A stretch of DNA of 26,082 nucleotides from a virus: positions 1 through 26,082 of the IMG/VR virus record IMGVR_UViG_3300035698_031992; one strand, 5' to 3'. Of the stretch, positions 14,986-22,325 are shown piece by piece. Each line of letters opens with the position of its first letter. The stretch's first letter is position 1. The notes under the pieces are model-generated. The model was given only the letters and a program-made list of their open reading frames with translations. It ran no database searches and had not been told where the DNA came from. A program made the translations under genes and the position numbers.

Positions 14986-15009
14986 TTTAACCTTAAAGGA
15001 GAAACGATA

Positions 15010-15918
15010 ATGGCGACAGAAGGCAAAACGAAGAAAAAAAGTAAATGCAGAACCATTTGCATGTGGTTATTGGGGGTCATAGGATTTCTCGCAATCGTTT
15101 TCATTTGGTGGTACGTTGGCCAGTGGCCGATGAGTTTGGTGACGAAAGAAAGCCCCACGCTGGCCGACTACGGTGCTTTCGGTGACATGTTCGGCTTTGT
15201 CAATTCACTCTTTTCGGCGCTGGCCCTTTTCGCGATTGTCATAACGTTGTGGATGCAGAGGGAAGAGCTCAGGATGCAACGGGAACTACAAATGCAGGCC
15301 CAGGAAGAATGGAAGAAAACCGTGGAGGCCCAGACAAGATCTGCTAAAGCCCAAGAAGAGGCGGCGAAAATTCAAGAGAAAGCCACCGAGGTGCAACAGT
15401 GGCAGGTGGCCACAACGAAGTTTGCCATCTACATGCAAGGCGTTATCGCACTGCAGCAGTCACCGCCTGTTGAACAACTCACAATTCAACAAGCAGCTTT
15501 TCTTGAGAGAATAGCCAGCATGGTTAGCAACATAGAGGAGCACGATGAAGAGATAGCTGATTGTGTCTCGACGCCAGAAGTGCTTTCACTGGTAATTCAC
15601 CGGCTGCTAAATATTAAAAGAACCTACATGCGTCGGTGGGAGGATGAAGCAAAAAACTCGGGGGATGTGCGTGCGACCGGTGCTTTGGTGGCAAGGGACG
15701 CTAGAGTCGAAATGGAAAAAATTATTGACGACATCCCCTCTGGATATTCAGGTGCTTTTCGTGAGATCTTAAAATATTTTATATTTTTGGAAAAACTAGC
15801 ACAAGTAAGCAAGACAACTGATGAATATAAAGTAATGAACGAAGGTGTAGAAGAAAGGATAACTGTGCTTTGCGGCAACCTGTCGGAGTATTTGACAGTA
15901 AAAAACAAAAAGGATTGA
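15010..15918 (+). CDS. Two-TM membrane protein resembling putative phage abortive-infection proteins
   Basis: 302 aa with AAAGGAGAAAC upstream. A basic N-terminus is followed by TM1 (MWLLGVIGFLAIVFIWWYVG), a periplasmic loop with DYGAFGDMFGFVNSLFSALA running into TM2, then LFAIVITLWMQREELRMQRE and a long cytoplasmic coiled coil (about residues 85-135). The 'G.fGD.fG..N.l.s.la...ii.tl..Q..EL..qR.EL' wording is that of the 'putative phage abortive infection protein' type of membrane proteins. The C-terminal 160 residues are helical. It lies 3 bp before the integrase gene, a usual place for cargo. I infer a phage-exclusion role; function has not been shown for most members. Confidence 0.65.
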   Translation: MATEGKTKKKSKCRTICMWLLGVIGFLAIVFIWWYVGQWPMSLVTKESPTLADYGAFGDMFGFVNSLFSALALFAIVITLWMQREELRMQRELQMQAQEEWKKTVEAQTRSAKAQEEAAKIQEKATEVQQWQVATTKFAIYMQGVIALQQSPPVEQLTIQQAAFLERIASMVSNIEEHDEEIADCVSTPEVLSLVIHRLLNIKRTYMRRWEDEAKNSGDVRATGALVARDARVEMEKIIDDIPSGYSGAFREILKYFIFLEKLAQVSKTTDEYKVMNEGVEERITVLCGNLSEYLTVKNKKD

Positions 15919-15921
15919 CCA

Positions 15922-17580
15922 ATGAAAAAACTCACCCCAGCGGTTGCATACATCCGCATGTCGAGCGACCGGCAGGAAGCCAGCCCCGACCAGCAGCGCG
16001 AGGAAGTCGCCAAACTGGCCAAGCGCAAGGGCTTTCAAATCGTCCGCGAATACTTCGACGAAGGAATCAGCGGAGACGCCACCGAAAAACGTAAAGACTT
16101 TCAGCGGATGGTCCGCGACGCTGAGGAAAAGGGCGACTTCGCTGTTATCCTCTGTTGGGACCAAGACCGCTTCGGGCGCTTCGATTCAATCGAGGCTGGC
16201 CGATGGATCTACCCATTACGCAATGCGGGTGTGTGGCTCGAAACCGTGGGGCAAGGGTCCATTGATTGGAATGACTTCACGGGTCGCGTGATGTACGGCA
16301 TTCTCCAGGAAGGCAAGCATCAATTCCTGGTGGACCTATCCAAGAATATCTTACGTGGAAAGATCCAGGCAGCCAAGCAGGGGCGCGGCGCCGGAAATCC
16401 GGCTTGGGGTATGGATCGTGCTTACTATGATCCCAGTGGGAAACTGGTAAAGCGGGTTCCGTATGGCGAAAACTTTTCGAAGCCGAGAGGGTGGACCATG
16501 CGATTTGTCGCGTCAGAGGACACTGAGGCCGTCGAAATAGTCCAATGGATCTTCGACACTTTCGCCAATAGCGACTGTGGCATGTCCTGGATTGCCGGAG
16601 ACCTTAACCGGCGCGGCGTGAAGTCTCCCAAAGGTAAAGCCTGGAGCGTCCAAACCATCCGGGGCATCCTCACGCGCCGCGTCTACTCCGGGGCAAACGT
16701 GTTTGGGGCCAACCGATACGGCAAGTACCACCACATGGGCGACAACGGGGAAGCGACCAAGGGCAAGAGCGGTTCCCGCGATGGCGACCCTATCATCGTT
16801 GCGGACATCCACGACGCCCTGGTGGATCTGGAGAAGTTCGAGCGATGCCAGCAGAAGTTAGCTGAGCGAGCCACTAAAGGACGAAGCCCACGTTATAGCC
16901 GCTACCTACTCAGTGGCGTGCTGCGCTGCGGCCACTGCGGCGGCGCCATGGTCGGCAAAGGATACGCCAAGGGCAATGTGCCGCGATACTACGCTTGTGT
17001 CACCGGCCAGAATAGACCAGGTGCGTGCTGCCGTTATCAGGTTCGCCAAGACGCCATGGAAGACTACGTCTTGGGGTTGCTGGAAAAGCAACTGCTATCC
17101 AAGCAGGCCGTCGACCAGATCACCCGAGCGATACACCGACAGGCCAAGAGCCGCACTGGCTTCAAGGATCACACCAAGGCCCTCAAATCGCAGATCGAGA
17201 CGCTAGACCGGAAGATAGCCAAGGGCAACGAGAACTTGCTGCTGGCTGCTGCGGATCACGTGGCGGATCTGTCGACGTTGCTAGGGGAGTGGAAGTCCGA
17301 GCGGGACCGACTCCAAAAGGAACTGGAGCGAACGGCGACCAGCCCAGACGGCAAAACGACCGAGAGCCGAACCAAGCAGGCCGTGGCTGAGATAGAACGG
17401 CTTCGAAAACATATGAAGACCGGCGACCCTATGAAGATGCGGGGCGTGATTCAGGACATCGTAGAGGATATCGAGCTTTGGTGGGAGCCCTACGGCAAGC
17501 GAAATAAACGGCTGGCGCGGGGCGTTTTAAGCTACCGGAAGGACTTGGAGGTTTTGTCACGTGGCCTTCGTGGCCGTTGA
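15922..17580 (+). CDS. Large serine integrase (C-terminus altered by integration)
   Basis: 552 aa in the integrated state. The N-terminal catalytic domain begins AVAYIRMSSDRQEASPDQQR (nucleophile probably Ser14). The recombinase domain includes GGNPAWG-type AGNPAWGMDR and GMSWIAGDLNRRGVKSPKGK, and the zinc ribbon has CGHCGG then a second Cys pair (YYACVTGQ, GACC). A coiled coil at about 415-500 and a closing ELWWEPYGKRNKRLARGVLS strand follow. It catalyses integration through a Ser-DNA covalent intermediate. The last three codons and the stop (17570-17580) lie beyond the crossover core and come from the portal gene. In the circular element the frame runs on into 2427-2672, giving about 630 aa. 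The gene points outward into the right attachment site, antisense to the portal fragment. Confidence 0.95.
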   Translation: MKKLTPAVAYIRMSSDRQEASPDQQREEVAKLAKRKGFQIVREYFDEGISGDATEKRKDFQRMVRDAEEKGDFAVILCWDQDRFGRFDSIEAGRWIYPLRNAGVWLETVGQGSIDWNDFTGRVMYGILQEGKHQFLVDLSKNILRGKIQAAKQGRGAGNPAWGMDRAYYDPSGKLVKRVPYGENFSKPRGWTMRFVASEDTEAVEIVQWIFDTFANSDCGMSWIAGDLNRRGVKSPKGKAWSVQTIRGILTRRVYSGANVFGANRYGKYHHMGDNGEATKGKSGSRDGDPIIVADIHDALVDLEKFERCQQKLAERATKGRSPRYSRYLLSGVLRCGHCGGAMVGKGYAKGNVPRYYACVTGQNRPGACCRYQVRQDAMEDYVLGLLEKQLLSKQAVDQITRAIHRQAKSRTGFKDHTKALKSQIETLDRKIAKGNENLLLAAADHVADLSTLLGEWKSERDRLQKELERTATSPDGKTTESRTKQAVAEIERLRKHMKTGDPMKMRGVIQDIVEDIELWWEPYGKRNKRLARGVLSYRKDLEVLSRGLRGR

Positions 17581-17592
17581 TGGCGAATTCAT
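17551..17592. other. attR: right attachment site of the integrated element
   Basis: Element arm GTTTTGTCACGTGG (17551-17564), core TTC (17567-17569), then portal coding DNA (GTGGCCGTTGATGG on the plus strand). Joined to the left end it recreates an attP of two 14-bp arms around an 8-bp centre. Joined to the portal side of the left junction it recreates attB within codons for NGHENRIN. Confidence 0.9.
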
Positions 17593-17848
17593 TAGTAGCA
17601 GCCAACGTGCGGCACTGGTCGCGGATATCGGCCAGCTCCCGTTCGCTTGCAGGCACGCCGGCGGTGGCGATTTTCGCGCCGCCCGCGGAACCGATCTGCG
17701 ACCAGCGTTGCCCGTCGCTATCGAAAAACGGCTCGGCCGGATCGACAAAGTCATTCCAGAGCGCGTCAAAGGCCTCTTCAAGTCGTCGTTGCAGGCCGAT
17801 AATCGGCCCACGGTTCCCATTCGCCTTAGTTTGTTTTTTTGTATTCAC
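17567..17848 (-). pseudogene. Portal protein gene, 5' part (interrupted by the integrated element)
   Basis: The first 94 codons of the lambda-type portal protein. The start is GTG at 17848 behind AAGGAATAG. The product runs MNTKKQTKANGNRG to CRTLAATNEFAINGHE, the first half of the family's 'R.L...N..A...' motif that precedes VVGTG. At the crossover core the frame leaves the portal and continues 46 codons into antisense integrase DNA, stopping at 17429, so the integrated state would make a 139-aa non-functional chimera. The remaining codons are at 2424-1321. Confidence 0.92.
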
Positions 17849-17901
17849 GGTTCTATTCCTTATTGGTTACAGTTTATTGTAAGGTTCATAAAGTGGCCAT
17901 A

Positions 17902-17982
17902 ATACTAACCCGAAGCGCAAGCGAAGGGAGTGGAACCCAGGGAAACGTTGCTTCTCCCTTCGCTTGCGCTTCGGGTTAGTAT
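17902..17982. repeat. 29-bp perfect inverted repeat (planctomycete-type intergenic repeat)
   Basis: Positions 17902-17930 are the exact reverse complement of 17954-17982, with a 23-nt loop. The arm contains CCCGAAGCGCAAGCGAAGGG, very like a motif I recall as widely scattered in Pirellulales genomes. It lies between the large terminase (ending 18028) and the portal start (17848) on the minus strand, where the RNA hairpin could reduce read-through or protect transcript ends. Confidence 0.85.
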
Positions 17983-18027
17983 GAGATGGCAAAACATCAT
18001 GCAAGTCCCAAATCCCACGCCCCACGT

Positions 18028-19647
18028 CTACCCCACCGCCAACCTGGCCCCCAGCCCGTCGTCTCGCACAGGCGTCAACATCTTCGCGGCCAGCCGCACG
18101 GCCATCTCCAAAGCATCCGGCCCGTCGTCGTGATCGCCGAGCGGAAAATCCTTGAGCTGTTCGACCAGCAGTCGCGTCTGTGGCGAATCGCTCTTGAAGC
18201 GTATCCTGCGCGACGCCAGATACGGTCCCAGGCGTCGAATCCGCACCAGCTTGTTAACCCGATTGTTCAAGAGCCAGGGCCGCGCGGCCGTCAGGCCTTG
18301 GCGACGAAACTCGGCCTCGAAGCTATCGGCCAGCAGTTCCTGAAACTGATTGGCTTCCACGCCGAACGCATCGGGTCCGAAGCGTCGATAGAAATCCACG
18401 CCGTCGGCCACGATCTGCGGCGTCGTGCGTCGCGACATATCGGCTTCGACATAAAGCGTGCCATCGCGATCGATTCCCAACGCGACCAGAGCCGAATAGT
18501 CGCCGCGCCGCGCGTCGCCACCTTTGCTGGGATCGAGGGCAAGCGTTTTCACGCGCAGGTTCTTGGGCCACTCGTCGAACCAGATTCGCTCGTCGAAATA
18601 CGATTCGGGCCACTCGCAAAATTCCGGGTTGATGGGCGAGTTCTGTTTTTCGCGTTCGAAGGCCGTGCGTCCGCTTTGGGCCCTCATGCACATCAGCGTG
18701 TAGAGATCCTCGGCCTCGGACCAAAGCACGACCGCGCCCTCGTCCATGGTCGCGCGGTTCTTCTCGTAATACTCGCGTGCCTTGCTGCGGTAATCCCGTG
18801 CGGCCAAGTCGGTGTAAATGGCCTCCCACTGCTGCCAGAGCGACATTTCCGTGGGCCATTTTTGTATGGCTTTGAACACCCGCGAGCTCCAGCCGGGTGT
18901 CTCGCAAATCTCCATGGCCAGTGCCTCGCGATGCAAGGCGGTGGCCAGATTCAGCACGTTGGTGTCTTTGTCGCCGGCTTTCAGAAGCGTGCCGTGGAAC
19001 CAGGTGCGGGCCCGTTCGCGCTGCGCGGCCGAGACGATATGGCTGTCGTTTTGCAGGTCGTCGCAAACGATCAGCGAGGGCCGATGTTCGCGCTCCCGGC
19101 GGCCTCGAATCCGCTGCCCCGTGCCAAAGGCCTCGATAACCGCCCCATTTCTCAACACGATCCGCCCGGCCCGCCATACCGGCCCGCGTCCGGCCGCCTG
19201 CGGGTAATCCTCGGCCAGCAGCCGGTTCGAGGTCAACTCGCTGCGGATGTTCTCCAGATGGGCCACGGCCTGATGCTTTGTGTCGGAAACGATCCAGATA
19301 TACGGCTCGGTCTTTTCCAAAGCCGCCCGCAACGGAGCGGCCAGGGTGCCGATCGTCGACTTGGCCCCGCCACGCGGACCCAAAACGTTTAACTTCGTGC
19401 CGCGTTGACGTCGCATGTAATCCAACCGCCGCGCCAGCCAGATGTGCATGGCCGACGGTTTTCGACTGAAGTGCGCCGGCAAGTATCGCCCGGCCCAAGC
19501 CAACAGGCCCAGATCCTCTTGCCGCCTGGCCGCCTTGCGTCTTGCCTGCCCGTGACGCCACGACAGTTCGGCGTGGAACGAAACCAGCAACTCGCGCAGA
19601 CAGTCCGCGTCCAACCCGCAGTCGGCAAAAAAATCCAGGTCACTCAT
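18028..19647 (-). CDS. Phage terminase large subunit
   Basis: 539 aa from ATG at 19647, overlapping the TerS-like gene end by 8 bp; a longer frame begins at 19695 without support. The ATPase has Walker A VLGPRGGAKST (88-98), IVSDT after the next strand, and Walker B SLIVCDDLQ (191-199). The RNase H-like nuclease domain has TLALDPSKGGDARRGDYSAL, FGVEANQFQELL and a closing GDHDDGPDALEMA with acidic metal ligands. It packages phage DNA into proheads through the portal. It appears intact. It belongs to the outer cassette, not the inserted element, and is of a different lineage from the P27 TerS, so it need not be that TerS's partner. Confidence 0.92.
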   Translation of the reverse strand: MSDLDFFADCGLDADCLRELLVSFHAELSWRHGQARRKAARRQEDLGLLAWAGRYLPAHFSRKPSAMHIWLARRLDYMRRQRGTKLNVLGPRGGAKSTIGTLAAPLRAALEKTEPYIWIVSDTKHQAVAHLENIRSELTSNRLLAEDYPQAAGRGPVWRAGRIVLRNGAVIEAFGTGQRIRGRREREHRPSLIVCDDLQNDSHIVSAAQRERARTWFHGTLLKAGDKDTNVLNLATALHREALAMEICETPGWSSRVFKAIQKWPTEMSLWQQWEAIYTDLAARDYRSKAREYYEKNRATMDEGAVVLWSEAEDLYTLMCMRAQSGRTAFEREKQNSPINPEFCEWPESYFDERIWFDEWPKNLRVKTLALDPSKGGDARRGDYSALVALGIDRDGTLYVEADMSRRTTPQIVADGVDFYRRFGPDAFGVEANQFQELLADSFEAEFRRQGLTAARPWLLNNRVNKLVRIRRLGPYLASRRIRFKSDSPQTRLLVEQLKDFPLGDHDDGPDALEMAVRLAAKMLTPVRDDGLGARLAVG

Positions 19648-20233
19648 GCGATTCCTCCTCGCCTTTCGCGTCACTTGCGTCTTGATTGTCGGCATCTTTA
19701 CTTTCGCTTCCCACGGGTCTTTCGCTTCCCACGGGCATACTCTTCTTTAGAGCATGGTTTCTGAAGAATTCACTGATCATTTTCCGTATCCGTTTCATAA
19801 TATTCTTGCGGAATTTGGCCACCGGAACCTCTTCTGTAATTATCTGCGACAACTTTGACAGCAAGCCCCTCATCTGTGCGACGCTAATCACACCCGTCTT
19901 CTTCGGTCCGAAATCTTCCGGGTTTCTACGTTCCAACCACCAGGCCGCAGCCCGCCAGTATTGCGCTTTTTTGGCCGCGTCCTGGATATTGCGCACGAAA
20001 CCGATCTCCGGATTCGATTCGTGGCGATGCATTTCGGCGGCAAAGGCCTCGTCTTTTTCCATCTCCCGCGTTATCAAGGACGGTTTGCAGTCGACGTATG
20101 TGGCCGCCGTCCGCCGCCCGCATCCGACGGCCACAATTGCCAATATTTCTCGTTTCTTGACCGCGCTCAAAACCGAACATTTACGTACTTTCGCCACTCG
20201 ATTCCCTTTCACTTCCGTGATACTCCCTCCCAT
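19640..20233 (-). CDS. Terminase small subunit-like HTH protein
   Basis: 197 aa from ATG at 20233. A GTG at 20197 with AAGGGAATC before it is the better-supported start (185 aa). The N-terminal part has a helix-turn-helix (KKREILAIVAVGCGRRTAAT, YVDCKPSLITREMEKDEAFA). It is followed by AKKAQYWRAAAWWLERRNPE then DFGPK, the wording of TerS-like proteins that stand just before large terminases, notably in planctomycetes. The C-terminal 60 residues are basic then acidic. It overlaps both neighbours, consistent with a coupled packaging operon. It would recognise the packaging site for the downstream large subunit. Confidence 0.72.
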   Translation of the reverse strand: MGGSITEVKGNRVAKVRKCSVLSAVKKREILAIVAVGCGRRTAATYVDCKPSLITREMEKDEAFAAEMHRHESNPEIGFVRNIQDAAKKAQYWRAAAWWLERRNPEDFGPKKTGVISVAQMRGLLSKLSQIITEEVPVAKFRKNIMKRIRKMISEFFRNHALKKSMPVGSERPVGSESKDADNQDASDAKGEEESHE

Positions 20234-21359
20234 GAAAATCGGGCTCCCGATAATCGGGGCCTAAAAACTCGAAGGAAACCACGGCCCGGCCCGACGAACT
20301 GCGATAGCCGCGGGCGAAGCGGTGCGTGTTTCGCGACGAGCCCAACTTCTTCACGCCAACCGCCCGCCAAAGCGGCGAACGGCGGCAATGCTCGATCATG
20401 GCCGGATGCCCGGCCGTGATGTTCAAGCGGTGCCCTGCGGCCAGATGCAACTCGGCCACCGCACGGGCCATGCGCATGCCGATGCCCACGCCCTGATAGT
20501 CGGGCAAGGTCACCAGGCGGCTGATCCGCCAACGCTTGCGATGTCCGATAAGCGTGACCGTCGCGCAAAACACCACCGGCACGCCCCGCCATAGCCCCAG
20601 GAAACAACGCGCGCTGGGGCTGAGCGTGCCGGTCAGATAGTGATAACGCGCAAACATTCGCCACGCACTTCGTCGGCAGCGAAAGACTTCGAGCTCGATT
20701 TCGGGTCGCCGAAGACACCTCCGCTGGAACGTCGACGTCGCCATATCCAGGGTCCAATCCGGCGCAAGCCACTCGGCCACGTCGTAATGACACGTCACGG
20801 CCACGAAACGGCAATTCACCCGCCCGTCACGCACCGCCCGGGCAACGGCCGCCGAGCCGATCTTGGCCACGTTGCGATCCACAACGCTGGTAAACTCGTC
20901 GAAAACACAAGTGTTAGCGGCGACGCTTGCCGTCGCGTTATCACCCCCGTCGCTTTGGGCCAACGCGCGGGCCAGATCACACCGAAATCGCTCGCCGCCG
21001 GAGAGGACTTCGTAGGGCTTGATCCAACTCGGCGGCGAGCTGAAACCGACCGCCGTGAACAGGCCCGTAATCTCCTTGATGGGACGCTCGCCCAGACAGT
21101 CGACTACCGCTCGATCCTTGGGCCAATCGCTCTCGCGCCAAACCCGCGCGCCGAAAATATTGCCCGCCATCGTGCTCTTGCCGCTGCCAGATGGCCCCAC
21201 GATCAACCCCACCCGCCAGTCGTCGCCCAGCTCGGGCATGTCCACGCTAAACCGCTCGCGGGCACGCTCCTCGATGGGCACATCGAACATGCCCGCCAGT
21301 TGCTGCACGCGAAACGAATCGTAGACCGGACAGCTTACTTCAACTTCAACCTTTGGCAT
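20181..21359 (-). CDS. ABC-type ATPase fused to GNAT-like acetyltransferase domain
   Basis: 392 aa. The N-terminal ABC ATPase has Walker A VGPSGSGKST (about 54-63), signature VLSGGERFRCDLARAL (about 118-133), Walker B NTCVFDEFTSVVD and a His-switch in VTCHYDVAEWL. There are no membrane segments, so it is not a transporter. After about residue 220 comes a GNAT-type domain with an acetyl-CoA loop RLVTLPDYQGVGIGMRMARA, then VAELHLAAGHRLNITAGHP. Proteins combining these two domains occur in phages and prophages near packaging genes; their function is unknown. It overlaps the TerS-like gene. Modification of a phage or host protein or nucleotide driven by an ABC engine is inference. Confidence 0.82.
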   Translation of the reverse strand: MPKVEVEVSCPVYDSFRVQQLAGMFDVPIEERARERFSVDMPELGDDWRVGLIVGPSGSGKSTMAGNIFGARVWRESDWPKDRAVVDCLGERPIKEITGLFTAVGFSSPPSWIKPYEVLSGGERFRCDLARALAQSDGGDNATASVAANTCVFDEFTSVVDRNVAKIGSAAVARAVRDGRVNCRFVAVTCHYDVAEWLAPDWTLDMATSTFQRRCLRRPEIELEVFRCRRSAWRMFARYHYLTGTLSPSARCFLGLWRGVPVVFCATVTLIGHRKRWRISRLVTLPDYQGVGIGMRMARAVAELHLAAGHRLNITAGHPAMIEHCRRSPLWRAVGVKKLGSSRNTHRFARGYRSSSGRAVVSFEFLGPDYREPDFHGREYHGSERESSGEST

Positions 21360-21399
21360 AATATGTCTCGCTGGATTATGTTGTGTTAGTATGGCAGCT

Positions 21400-21990
21400 T
21401 CACAAATTCATCACCCGACAGCGAAGCCCCTCGCCGCAAAGCCGTTCGTAAACCGTCCTCTGCTCGGCCTCGTCGCGACAATCCACAACCACCTGAAACG
21501 CCTTGGGGATCTCCACCTCGGGCGGCGGCCCTTTTTGTGGCCCGTTTTGCGGACCGTCTTGCGGTAATTTGAGATCTTCAAGCGGGCTGTTATCTAAAAG
21601 TATCTTGTCCAGCAGCGACGCGACCGCCTCGTTCTCCGTCTCCACGTCTTGCAACAGCCCGGCCAGCACATCGTGATTGGCCTCGGCCATGGCCCCCAAC
21701 GGGTCCAACACGGCCAAAAGCTTGTCGGCCTCGTCGTCGTCCAGGTCGACAATCAGCACCGGCACCTCGGCGTCCGGCGTGGTCTGCGCGCGGAGATGCC
21801 CGTCGATCAACTGCAAGGAACCGTCGTCCAATTCCCGCGCAAGCAGCGCCCCGGCATAGCCAATCTCGGCCAACACTCCCCGTAAAGCATCACCCTGTTG
21901 CCGCGGATGCGTTCGCCAGTTGCGCGGATGCGGCTTGAGCAACCCTGCCTTGACCCGCCGCAACCCCTTCACCCGATCCCGTATTTGCAT
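21400..21990 (-). CDS. ParB/Srx-like (sulfiredoxin fold) protein
   Basis: 196 aa from ATG at 21990, preceded by GGGAGAA; upstream ATGs (22047) lack a site. ParB N-terminal motifs are visible: LLKPHPRNWRTHPRQQGDAL, GYAGALLAREL, LQLIDGHLRA (the GxH-R loop) and PVLIVDLDDDEADKLLAVLD. It lacks the helix-turn-helix of chromosomal ParB. Such short ParB-like proteins are common beside phage terminases and DNA methylases; some have nuclease or CTPase activity. It lies 40 bp upstream of the ABC-GNAT gene in the same operon. Confidence 0.8.
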   Translation of the reverse strand: MQIRDRVKGLRRVKAGLLKPHPRNWRTHPRQQGDALRGVLAEIGYAGALLARELDDGSLQLIDGHLRAQTTPDAEVPVLIVDLDDDEADKLLAVLDPLGAMAEANHDVLAGLLQDVETENEAVASLLDKILLDNSPLEDLKLPQDGPQNGPQKGPPPEVEIPKAFQVVVDCRDEAEQRTVYERLCGEGLRCRVMNL

Positions 21991-22046
21991 CGTCTGTTCT
22001 CCCGTAGGGCGCGTCCGCGACGCACCAAGAATTGCTCCCACCCTCA

Positions 22047-22301
22047 CTAAGCCATACTCCGCAACCGCTCAGCGATCTGCGTAATCTGCACCTCGTGAGT
22101 TTCCAACTTGGCCTCGTGATGTGCATACATTGTCCACAATTTCTCGTGGGCTTCGTTGGCCTTGTCGACTTTCTTACAAAGGATCTCGACCTGATTTGCC
22201 AGCACGGCCAGCTTGGCGTGGACCATGAACATCCATGGCCCCAACGCCAGCAAACCCGACACAACCACACCGACGACAATCCCCCACTCGTCCGAACTCA
22301 T
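22047..22301 (-). CDS. Small membrane protein with coiled coil (holin-associated-like)
   Basis: 84 aa behind GGAGGAATTATGCC. A single N-terminal TM segment (WGIVVGVVVSGLLALGPWMF) is followed by a heptad-rich helix (LANQVEILCKKVDKANEAHE onwards). The layout resembles phage XhlA or Rz-type lysis accessory proteins, though without family-specific motifs. Its position within the cassette makes a lysis or envelope role possible. Confidence 0.6.
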   Translation of the reverse strand: MSSDEWGIVVGVVVSGLLALGPWMFMVHAKLAVLANQVEILCKKVDKANEAHEKLWTMYAHHEAKLETHEVQITQIAERLRSMA

Positions 22302-22325
22302 GGCATAATTCCTCCGTTTGATTCG

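Larger units (their letters stand above)
2425..17569 (+). mobile_element. 15.1-kb serine-integrase element (candidate phage satellite) inserted in a phage portal gene
   Basis: The boundaries are defined to within 3 bp. Removing 2428-17569 restores the portal frame, and joining the element ends recreates a dyad-symmetric attP centred on the TC dinucleotide of the shared TTC. The content is phage-like: integrase, HTH protein, replication genes (wHTH initiator, DnaB-like helicase, topoisomerase VI-like pair), a P27 small terminase, an S49 protease and an HK97-type prohead protease. There is no large terminase, intact portal, capsid or tail gene. TerS without TerL is a hallmark of phage-inducible chromosomal islands. 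I infer a satellite that uses a helper phage's packaging machinery; a reduced cryptic prophage is the alternative. The frameshifted dnaB and truncated ERCC4 gene suggest that some decay has begun. Confidence 0.93.

Noticed and set aside
17986-19392. 468-codon plus-strand frame opposite the large terminase, and the 412-codon minus-strand frame at 18323-19561.
   Set aside because: Both overlap a terminase with intact Walker and nuclease motifs and have Arg/Gly/Ala-rich shadow composition.
20640-21389. 249-codon plus-strand frame opposite the ABC-GNAT gene.
   Set aside because: Shadow frame; the minus strand carries complete ABC motifs.
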